Assembly: GCA_031259605.1 (NCBI GenBank)
Contig: JAIRLE010000136.1
Location: 1 to 25,951, forward strand
DNA: 25,951 bases
DNA from: Zoogloeaceae bacterium
GTDB taxonomy: Bacteria > Pseudomonadota > Gammaproteobacteria > Burkholderiales > Rhodocyclaceae
Reading direction: 5' to 3'
Shown here: piece by piece, positions 15,934 to 22,817 of the stretch
Layout of the letters: each line of letters opens with the position of its first letter
Position numbering within the stretch: position 1 is the first letter of the stretch
Made by a program: the position numbers and the translations under genes
Notes under the pieces: model-generated
Seen by the model: only the letters and a program-made list of their open reading frames with translations
What the model was told of the DNA's origin: nothing
Databases searched by the model: none

Positions 15934-16755
15934 ATGCCCGAACTCCCTGAAGTCGAAGTCAGCCGCCTGGGTTTGCTGCCGCATCTGCTGCATGAACCCG
16001 TGGTGGGTTGCCTGGCGCGCCGCGCCGATCTGCGCCTGCCCATGCCGCAGGATTTGGCGGCGCGGCTGACCGGGCATCGCCTGGCGGCCATCGTCCGGCG
16101 CGGCAAGTATCTGCTGTTTCACTGGCCGACGGCAAGCGGCTGGCTGCTGCTGCACCTGGGCATGTCCGGCAGCCTGCGCCTGACGCCGCCAGACGCGCCT
16201 GCGGGTTTGCACGATCATTTCGATCTGTGTTTTCCCCGCGTCATCCTGCGCCTGAAGGACCCGCGCCGCTTTGGCCTGGTGCTCTGGCTGGAAGGCGAAC
16301 ATCCGGAAACGCACCCGCTACTCGAACCTCTGGGCGTGGAACCCTTGTCGGAGGCTTTTACGGCGGATTGTCTGGCGGCATTGCTGAAAGGACGCACAAC
16401 GCCGATCAAGACGCTTTTGATGAGCGCTCGCCGGATTGTCGGCATAGGCAACATTTACGCGGCGGAAAGCCTGTACCGTGCCGCCATATCCCCGCTGCGC
16501 CCCGCTGCCGACCTTCGCCCCAAGGAAATCCAGAGGCTCGCGGCATCCATCCGGGAGACCTTGCAAGAAGCCATCGAAGCAGGCGGCAGCAGTGTGCGCG
16601 ATTACGTGCACAGCGATGGCGGCGCGGGCAGTTTCCAATTGCGCGCCGCCGTCTACGACCGCACCGGACAACCTTGCCCGCGCTGCGCCGCACCCATCCG
16701 CCAGATTCGCCAATCCGGACGTTCCAGCTTTTATTGCCCACGGTGCCAAAAATAA
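15934..16755 (+). CDS. mutM: Formamidopyrimidine-DNA glycosylase (Fpg/MutM)
   Basis: 273 residues from ATG 15934. The start is fixed by the obligatory N-terminus: after Met removal Pro2 is the nucleophile and Glu3 the general acid (MPELPEVEV). No clear ribosome binding site is visible, so translation may be coupled. Other family marks are RRGKYLL (the conserved Lys), HLGMSGSLR, DPRRFG, GIGNIYAAESL and the C-terminal zinc finger with four Cys (CPRC...CPRC) and its RSSFY DNA-contact turn. It removes oxidised purines such as 8-oxoguanine from DNA and nicks the abasic site. It ends the plus-strand block; the 61-bp gap to the convergent gene holds no clear intrinsic terminator. Confidence 0.96.
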   Translation: MPELPEVEVSRLGLLPHLLHEPVVGCLARRADLRLPMPQDLAARLTGHRLAAIVRRGKYLLFHWPTASGWLLLHLGMSGSLRLTPPDAPAGLHDHFDLCFPRVILRLKDPRRFGLVLWLEGEHPETHPLLEPLGVEPLSEAFTADCLAALLKGRTTPIKTLLMSARRIVGIGNIYAAESLYRAAISPLRPAADLRPKEIQRLAASIRETLQEAIEAGGSSVRDYVHSDGGAGSFQLRAAVYDRTGQPCPRCAAPIRQIRQSGRSSFYCPRCQK

Positions 16756-16816
16756 GGGAAAACGCAAGGCGGATATTCTGAAAAGCGGATTGTCCATCCA
16801 GAAAATGACGGATTCT

Positions 16817-18454
16817 TCATCTGGAGATTCTGGTGAGCCATTCCGCCATGCCTTGTTTCTCAAGACAGACGGTTTCCTTTGTTTTACGGAAAATCATCAC
16901 GCCATCAAAATAACCATGATTCAGCTTGCCAAATGGGATTTTCGCTGCTGTTTCATAAATTTCTGCTGCAAGAACAGCTTCGGGCAAAGGCTCGTCCATG
17001 GTTGTAACCACGAGGATGTCTGGCGCACAATCCAGCAGAGCCTGCCGGATATCCGGAACGGAAAAATCCAATAAAAAAGCGGTCGCGCTCAGATCGCTCA
17101 ATCGGTACACAGGCGGAGAACGCCCGGTTAGCAGATATAAGGCATGCATACCCCTGCTGATGCTGAGTGTGCCATTTTCAGGAATTATCTTTCTGATTTC
17201 CGCAGCCATGAACAGATACTTCGATCGGCTCGTGAACTTTTCCGGCCATTCCCCGCCAGGAGCGGCAATCAATGTTTCGAGCGTTACCGGCCAGTGCTCC
17301 ATCGACAATCTGGAACAGGAAAAATAAAGCCAGACCGCAGACAACACGATGCCCGTCACGGCAAGCATATTGTTTATTCTTCCGTGCGCCCACTCCATGG
17401 CGCGCCATAGCCGTATAATTTCGCGCAAGGCCAACGCGCATAACCCGGCAAGACCGGGAAGAGCAATTGCGAAATGATAAGCGTAGCATATCTTCGTAGC
17501 CGACTCGACCAAGGCCGCGCCGATGAAAGACAGCCAGAAAACTGTCGCCAACAGCAAAGACTTGTCGCGGCGAAGAAAGATGACTGCCGACAATATCACA
17601 ATGGCTGCCGCACCAAAGGCCAGCGCGATGGAGGAAAAACGAATTGTCGCCAATCCGTAGAAAATAAAATATTCCAGAAGCCGATCACTGGGAACACTGC
17701 CAACCATGATGCCTGCTGCACGATACGCGGCGATGGTTTCCGCCGCGCCTCCACGCGCGATGAGAATTCCGCCGATCAATAAGATACCCGCCGCAACACC
17801 GCCAATAAAGAACTGCAAAGCCGCTTTCTTGCCTTGCGCAATGAATACGCTGACCAAACCCAATAGCGCAAAGGGAACGAAGGTTTCCCGGAGAACAACG
17901 GCCAATGCCGTCAAGGCACCCGCCATCCACCAGGCGCTGCCGGGTTTCTTGTCCCGTATGGCGCCTATTCCAATAACCAATGCCAGAAGCAGAGGCACGA
18001 AGGCCGCCGTGATGCTGTTCTTGAATCCACTATCGATAAAGACGAGCTGATTCATGGTAAAAGTAAAGACAAAGGCAATGAGCGCCGCGCCCGTATTGCT
18101 GTTGCATGTCCTTGCCAACACCCTGTACAACAGGAACGCCATGACGACGGCCACGCCAAGATCGATAAGCCGCAATGAAATCAAGGGATTGTATTGCAGG
18201 GAAAACACCCATGAACACAACATGGGATAAAGGGAAAGCCCGCCGTAGTCCGGAATGCCCTGCCCGTTGACGAGGCTGTGATGGATCTGTTGCGCGACAT
18301 GAGCGTAATAACCTTCATCCGATACCGGGAACCGCCCCAGCAACATCAGGCGTGGAAACACCGTTCCCGCCAGAATCACACTCGCCAACAGCGCCATGTC
18401 GCCAATGCGCGAAACCATTGGCGTCTGAAATCCTCGAATGGAAAATATCGTCAT
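16817..18454 (-). CDS. GT-C/PMT-like membrane glycosyltransferase, copy B
   Basis: 545 residues from ATG 18454. About ten or more hydrophobic segments span residues 18-390, followed by a soluble C-terminal part (about 400-545). The first extracytoplasmic loop has PVSDEGYY (Asp46-Glu47), the acidic pair typical of PMT/ArnT-type GT-C glycosyltransferases that use polyprenyl-phosphate sugars. RETFVPF and the loop near YAYHFAIALPG are shared with copy A. Likely role: transfer of a sugar to a glycan, lipid or protein on the periplasmic face; donor and acceptor are unknown. It starts 6 bp after copy A ends and is about 75% identical to it. Relative to A it lacks about nine residues near 480 and has no C-terminal tail. 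Codon use is visibly AT-richer than in neighbouring genes, hinting at horizontal acquisition. Confidence 0.8.
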   Translation of the reverse strand: MTIFSIRGFQTPMVSRIGDMALLASVILAGTVFPRLMLLGRFPVSDEGYYAHVAQQIHHSLVNGQGIPDYGGLSLYPMLCSWVFSLQYNPLISLRLIDLGVAVVMAFLLYRVLARTCNSNTGAALIAFVFTFTMNQLVFIDSGFKNSITAAFVPLLLALVIGIGAIRDKKPGSAWWMAGALTALAVVLRETFVPFALLGLVSVFIAQGKKAALQFFIGGVAAGILLIGGILIARGGAAETIAAYRAAGIMVGSVPSDRLLEYFIFYGLATIRFSSIALAFGAAAIVILSAVIFLRRDKSLLLATVFWLSFIGAALVESATKICYAYHFAIALPGLAGLCALALREIIRLWRAMEWAHGRINNMLAVTGIVLSAVWLYFSCSRLSMEHWPVTLETLIAAPGGEWPEKFTSRSKYLFMAAEIRKIIPENGTLSISRGMHALYLLTGRSPPVYRLSDLSATAFLLDFSVPDIRQALLDCAPDILVVTTMDEPLPEAVLAAEIYETAAKIPFGKLNHGYFDGVMIFRKTKETVCLEKQGMAEWLTRISR

Positions 18455-18460
18455 GTTTCT

Positions 18461-20470
18461 TCAAGCAGCAAGGTTGTCGTATTCCGGACGAAGCGATCCG
18501 GGCGGGCGATTGCGGTGTGAGGAGCGTGGCGCATTTTCATCAGCGGCCACTGATTCGCTTTCAAATGTCCGATCGTCGGTCGTCGCCATTGAAGACATGC
18601 CTGGCAGGTGAGGGAAGCCATTCGCCGGAGCGGACGGCCCGCCTCGCCGGAGCCGTTGCCACGATCTCCAGAGATGTTCCGAACGGCTTGTGACCGGCTT
18701 TTGCGGATATCCATGGACATCGTGAATCGTCCCTCCGCCCTGGAAAAGGCTCGAAGTTTTACCGAGGGAGCGTACAGGCGGATGCAAAACATGTCCTGTA
18801 ACCTCCCGCAGAGCGGCACCACGCCTTATCCATTCCGCCATGCCTTGTTTTGCGCTACAAACCATCTCCTTCGTCCTACGGAAAATGATCACGTTGGCAA
18901 AATGACCAGAATTCTGCTTGCCAATCAGAATTTCCGTTGTTGCTTCATAAATTCCCGTTGCGAGAATGGATTCGATCAAAGGCGCATTCCCATCCGTAGC
19001 CATGAGCCAATCCCGGACTGTGATCATGATGACGTCTGGCGCACAATCCAACAGAACCTGCCGAATATCCGGAATGGAAAAATTCAGCAGAATGGCAGTT
19101 GCGCTCAGATCACTCAATCGGTATGCAGGCGGGAAATGTCCTGTCAGTGGATATAACAAATGCGCGCCCCCGTTGATGCTGAGTGTGCCATTTTCAGGAA
19201 TGACCTTTTTGATTTCTGCGGCCACGAATAGAGCATCCGATTGATTCGTGAACTTTTCTGGCCATTTCCCGCCCGGTGCGGCAATCAATGTTTCGAGCGT
19301 TACCGGCCAATGAGCCATTGCCAACACGGAGCAGGAAAAGTAAATCCAGGCTACCAACAATATGGCGCTCGCCACCGCAAGAACGTAGTTTATTCTTTTG
19401 TTCATCCAGCGCATGACGGGCCATATCAGGATGATTTCGCGCAAGGCCAGTGCGCACAATCCGGCAAATCCGGGAAGCGCAATGGCGAAGTGATAAGCGT
19501 AACATATCTTCGTGGCCGTCTCGATCAAAGCCGTCACGATGAAAAACAGCCAGAAACCAGCAGCCAACAAGATGGAATTGTCACGGCGAAAAAAGATGGC
19601 GGCCAACAGCGCCACAATGGCCAATGCGCTGAATGTCATCGCGATGACAGAAGAATGGATTGCCATCGATCCATATGTAATGAAATTTTCCAGACGCCGA
19701 TCGCCGGGAACAGTGTCAAATATGATGCTCGCAGAACGATAGTGCGCGATGGTTTCCGCTATCCCTCCGCGCGCGGCGAGGACTCCGCCGATCAATAAAA
19801 TGCCCGTCGCCATGCCGCCGATAAAAAACTGCAAAGCCGCCTTTTTGCCCTGCGCAATGAATACGCTGACCAGTCCCAATACCGCAAAGGGAACGAAGGT
19901 TTCCCGGAAGACGACGGCCAATGCCGTCAACGCGCCCGCCATCCACCAGGTGTTGCCGGATTTCCTGTCCTGTATGGCTCTCGTTCCAATATACAATGCC
20001 AAGAGCAGAGGCACAAAAGCTATTACAATACTGTTCTTGAATCCACTGTCGATAAAAACAGGTTGGTTCAAGGTAAAGGTAAAAACCAGGGTGATGAGCG
20101 CCGCGCCGGTATTGTTGTTACATATTCTCGCCAACACCTTGTACAATAGAAACGCCATGATGACGGCTACGCCCAGATCAATCAGCCGCAATGCAATGAA
20201 GGGGTTGTATTGCAGGAAAGGTGCCCATGCGCACAACATGGGATAAAAGGAAATCCCACCAGTATCCGGTATGCCTTGCCCATTGGCCAGACTGTGGTAA
20301 ATCTGCTGCGCGATATAGATGTAATAACCATCGTCCGATACTGGAGGATAACCCAGCACCATCAGGCGCGGGAACACCGTCCCCGCCAGAATCACGCCCA
20401 CCAGCAGCGCCATGTCGCCAATGCGCGAAATCTTTGGCGTCTGGAATTCCCGGATGAAAAACATTGTCAT
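18461..20470 (-). CDS. GT-C/PMT-like membrane glycosyltransferase, copy A, with unique C-terminal tail
   Basis: 669 residues from ATG 20470; no strong ribosome binding site. Residues 1-547 align end to end with copy B, with the same membrane layout and RETFVPF. The loop motif is PVSDDGYY, so the second acid is Asp47 where B has Glu. After MAEW (544-547) the sequences diverge: A continues about 122 residues with a Ser/Arg/Pro/Gly-rich, low-hydrophobicity tail (for example SRSEHLWRSWQRL), whereas B stops six residues later. The tail looks like former intergenic DNA read through after loss of a stop, and a second frame is open over the same bases. The glycosyltransferase assignment rests on topology and the acidic loop motif. 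The pair probably arose by tandem duplication, perhaps giving two specificities in surface glycan modification. Confidence 0.77.
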   Translation of the reverse strand: MTMFFIREFQTPKISRIGDMALLVGVILAGTVFPRLMVLGYPPVSDDGYYIYIAQQIYHSLANGQGIPDTGGISFYPMLCAWAPFLQYNPFIALRLIDLGVAVIMAFLLYKVLARICNNNTGAALITLVFTFTLNQPVFIDSGFKNSIVIAFVPLLLALYIGTRAIQDRKSGNTWWMAGALTALAVVFRETFVPFAVLGLVSVFIAQGKKAALQFFIGGMATGILLIGGVLAARGGIAETIAHYRSASIIFDTVPGDRRLENFITYGSMAIHSSVIAMTFSALAIVALLAAIFFRRDNSILLAAGFWLFFIVTALIETATKICYAYHFAIALPGFAGLCALALREIILIWPVMRWMNKRINYVLAVASAILLVAWIYFSCSVLAMAHWPVTLETLIAAPGGKWPEKFTNQSDALFVAAEIKKVIPENGTLSINGGAHLLYPLTGHFPPAYRLSDLSATAILLNFSIPDIRQVLLDCAPDVIMITVRDWLMATDGNAPLIESILATGIYEATTEILIGKQNSGHFANVIIFRRTKEMVCSAKQGMAEWIRRGAALREVTGHVLHPPVRSLGKTSSLFQGGGTIHDVHGYPQKPVTSRSEHLWRSWQRLRRGGPSAPANGFPHLPGMSSMATTDDRTFESESVAADENAPRSSHRNRPPGSLRPEYDNLAA

Positions 20471-20824
20471 ATTTGTTTGAATCTATTGTTATTGCGCCTG
20501 GATAATTCGATTCCGGCGAGTGTTTGCAGCGTTGCAGATGAGAAGCATATCACGTTTTCATGGTGTCCATACGTCGAATGCCCGGCATCCAGAGCAATCG
20601 CATGAATGCCCGTTTTCCCCTTCACCCACTGCGCGGGAAGAGAGAAAGGCGCAAGGTTTTCCCTTCTCCCGCTTTTGCGGAAAAGGGGCGGCAAATCCCT
20701 TCCTTCCCCCGTTTGGGGAAAGGGATGAGGGAATGGGGGTCCGCTCTTCCGCCAAGCGGGAGAGCGGACGGCAGCGGCGGCGCGGACTGAAAATACGATA
20801 ACAGCATCCATGCGATTGCCCTGC
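20471..20824. repeat. Divergent intergenic region with REP-like palindromes
   Basis: No gene is apparent in this 354-bp space. Bases 20471-20632 show nothing I can support. From 20633 three inverted repeats follow: an imperfect long hairpin GCGGGA...TCCCGC at 20633-20672 followed by TTTTG; ATCCCTT...AAGGGAT with inner CCCC/GGGG at 20695-20726; and a very strong 13-bp stem TCCGCTCT-TCCGC-CAA-GCGGG-AGAGCGGA at 20740-20768 (one wobble pair). They resemble the palindromes at 772-904. The first also shares GCGGGA, GCGCAAG and TCTCCCGCTTTT with the gcvP terminator. Confidence 0.55.
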
Positions 20825-20853
20825 CTGACATCTGGCCGCTGACCTGCTATAGT
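20825..20853 (+). promoter_or_regulatory. Strong sigma70-like promoter of the gcv operon
   Basis: CTGACA (five of six -35 bases, 20825-20830), an exact 17-nt spacer, then TATAGT (20848-20853) preceded by TGC, giving an extended -10. Transcription would start near 20860, just before the first riboswitch helix. Confidence 0.75.
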
Positions 20854-20862
20854 TCCTCCATT

Positions 20863-21085
20863 TCATGGGAGAGCGCAGGCTAGGATGCAAGACCTGCCGC
20901 CGAAGGCGCAACGCACCCGCAAACGCTCAGGCAGAAGGACCATGAGGCCGGCGGCTCGCGTTATATGCGGGTTACCGCAACTCTGGAGAGCAAGCGCCGG
21001 TTTTCAGGCGCTCACCGATGGGGCAAACGGTTATCCCAAGTTCCGGGATGACCGCAATCTCTCAGGTACCAAGGACAGGGGGGTG
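20863..21085 (+). promoter_or_regulatory. Tandem (two-aptamer) glycine riboswitch
   Basis: Aptamer 1 spans 20863-20945. P1 pairs TCATGG with CCATGA and encloses GGGAGAG, GCCGAAGGCGCAA and CTCAGGCAGAAGGAC. Aptamer 2 spans about 20981-21085 with CTCTGGAGAG, CACCGATGGGGCAAAC and CTCAGGTACCAAGGACAG. These are the conserved cores of the gcvT-type glycine riboswitch. The two are joined by about 35 nt (20946-20980) holding a small GCGG-GTTA-CCGC hairpin, longer than the short linker I expect. Glycine binding usually turns expression of gcv genes on. The expression platform is probably 21086-21137, where an AT-rich 7-bp hairpin (21088-21104) lies between aptamer and start codon; it lacks a following U-run, so control may act on translation. 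Confidence 0.93.
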
Positions 21086-21137
21086 AAACAAAAAGTGTTT
21101 TTGTCTGCTTCGCGCCTTTCATCTTCAGGGATTGATG

Positions 21138-22247
21138 ATGCTCAAAACTACGGTTTTAAATGCCGCGCACCGCGCGCTCCATGCCCGCATGGTGGATTTC
21201 GGCGGCTGGGAAATGCCAGTCAATTATGGTTCGCAAATTGGGGAACACCATGCCGTCCGCCGCGACGTCGGCGTGTTCGATGTCTCCCACATGTGTGCCG
21301 TGGATGCGACTGGCGCTGACGTCAAGGCTTTCTTGCGACGGCTGATCGCCAATGACGTCGACAAACTCAAGACGCCGGGGAAGGCGCTGTACAGCGCCAT
21401 GCTGAATGAATCCGGCGGCGTGATGGATGATTTGATTGTCTATCGTCTCGACGACACTGATTACCGCATCGTCATCAACGCGGGCACAACGGACAAGGAT
21501 TTGGCGTGGATGTCGGCGCGATTGAAGGATTGGCGGCTGACGGCGGCGCTAACGCCCCTGAAGGGTGAGCGGGAAGCCGGAATGATTGCCGTGCAGGGGC
21601 CGAACGCCCGCAAAAAAGTCTGGGCGGCGTTGCCGGAAATCCAAAACGCCACGCAAAATCTGCCGCCTTTTTTTGGCGCGCGGATTCCGGTCTCCGCATA
21701 CGGCGAACTGTTCATCGCCACGACCGGCTATACGGGCGAGGACGGCTTCGAGATTACGCTCTCCGCCGCGCAAACGGAAAAACTGTGGAACGCCCTGCTG
21801 GCCGCGGGCGTAGCGCCATGCGGGTTGGGCGCGCGCGATACCTTGCGCCTGGAAGCGGGCATGAATCTTTATGGTCAGGACATGGATGAGCGGGTCTCGC
21901 CGCTGGACGCGGGTCTGGCCTGGTGTGTCGATCTGGCTTCCGACCGGGATTTCGTCGGTAAAAGCGCCTTGCTTGCCCAAGGCCAGCGCCATGTCTTTCT
22001 TGGCCTGAAATTGTTGGAGAAAGGCGTGTTGCGCGCTCGCCAGAAAGTCCGTGCGTTGCAAGGCGAGGGCGAGATTACCAGCGGCACCTTTTCGCCGACG
22101 CTGGAAGTTGCCATCGCGCTGGCGCGTCTGCCTTTGGGCGTGGTTGCAGGCGACAGGGCGGAAGTGGAGATTCGCGGCAAATGGCTGCCAGCGGAGGTCG
22201 TCAAACCGCCGTTCGTCCGCAATGGAAAGGCCGTCGGCGCAAAATGA
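21138..22247 (+). CDS. gcvT: Glycine cleavage system T protein (aminomethyltransferase)
   Basis: 369 residues from ATG 21138, seven bases after CAGGG; a directly preceding ATG at 21135 is equally in frame. The N-terminus (MLKTT...ARMVDFGGWEMPVNYGSQ) and FDVSHM are classic GcvT, and ESGGVMDDLIVY carries the folate/aminomethyl-site Asp pair at 97-98. CGLGARDTLRLEAGMNLYGQDM and the C-terminal beta-barrel part are complete. It transfers the aminomethyl group from lipoyl-GcvH to tetrahydrofolate, releasing NH3 and giving 5,10-methylene-THF. It is the first gene of the operon under the glycine riboswitch. The 154 bp to gcvH hold no gene or clear signal. Confidence 0.96.
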   Translation: MLKTTVLNAAHRALHARMVDFGGWEMPVNYGSQIGEHHAVRRDVGVFDVSHMCAVDATGADVKAFLRRLIANDVDKLKTPGKALYSAMLNESGGVMDDLIVYRLDDTDYRIVINAGTTDKDLAWMSARLKDWRLTAALTPLKGEREAGMIAVQGPNARKKVWAALPEIQNATQNLPPFFGARIPVSAYGELFIATTGYTGEDGFEITLSAAQTEKLWNALLAAGVAPCGLGARDTLRLEAGMNLYGQDMDERVSPLDAGLAWCVDLASDRDFVGKSALLAQGQRHVFLGLKLLEKGVLRARQKVRALQGEGEITSGTFSPTLEVAIALARLPLGVVAGDRAEVEIRGKWLPAEVVKPPFVRNGKAVGAK

Positions 22248-22401
22248 AAACCCGCCTTGCGTTTTTGGGTTTGAATGTGACAGGACACCGTATGCTTGGG
22301 GAGGATGTCTTGTCGTTGTGCATGGGTTCGCGATCCGACCTTGCCCGGTTGCGCGCTTCCGCTTTCCCCTGGCCAAAAGCAGCACTTCTGGAGGATTGCA
22401 A

Positions 22402-22785
22402 ATGATCATACCGAACGAACTGAAATACACGCGCACACACGAATGGGTGCGTGCTGAAGCCAATGGCGCGCTCTATGTGGGCATTACCGACCACGCACAG
22501 GAATTGCTGGGCGATCTGGTTTTTGTGGAGTTGCCGGAAGTCGGCCGGACGCTGGCGGCGGAAGAAGCCAGCGTGGTGCTGGAATCCGTCAAGGCGGCTG
22601 CGGACGCCTACGCGCCCGTGGCTGGCGTCGTGACCGCCGTCAATGAAGCCGTGGTTGCCGCGCCGGAATGCGTCAATCAGGATGCCTACGCCGCCTGGTT
22701 GTTCCAGCTCGAACCCGCCAATGCCGCCGACGTGGACAAACTGCTGGATGCCGCCGCCTACAAGGCCGCCATCGACGCGCAATAA
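22402..22785 (+). CDS. gcvH: Glycine cleavage system H protein (lipoyl carrier)
   Basis: 127 residues from ATG 22402, with GGAGG ten bases upstream. Length and fold marks are standard: YTRTHEWV, GITDHAQELLGDLVFVELP, and the lipoylation site ESVKAA with Lys64. The lipoyl arm shuttles the aminomethyl intermediate between GcvP, GcvT and the L protein. A dihydrolipoamide dehydrogenase gene is not in this window and must be elsewhere. It has its own good ribosome binding site and lies 32 bp upstream of gcvP. Confidence 0.96.
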   Translation: MIIPNELKYTRTHEWVRAEANGALYVGITDHAQELLGDLVFVELPEVGRTLAAEEASVVLESVKAAADAYAPVAGVVTAVNEAVVAAPECVNQDAYAAWLFQLEPANAADVDKLLDAAAYKAAIDAQ

Positions 22786-22817
22786 CGCGCTTCCTTCCTG
22801 ATTTCCGACTTTCAACC

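Noticed and set aside
16756..16816. Terminator between mutM and the convergent glycosyltransferase
   Set aside because: Only weak pairings (CCAGA...TCTGG) without a T-run; not supportable.
18608..19156. 182-codon plus-strand open frame inside the copy A gene region
   Set aside because: Antisense to the conserved glycosyltransferase C-terminus; a similar antisense frame appears opposite copy B, as expected for a shadow.
20740..20768. Strong hairpin as a Rho-independent terminator
   Set aside because: No U-tract on either strand and it lies between divergently transcribed genes, where no transcript needs to end.
22248..22401. Small gene or second riboswitch in the gcvT-gcvH gap
   Set aside because: No open frame with a ribosome binding site and no conserved motif seen.
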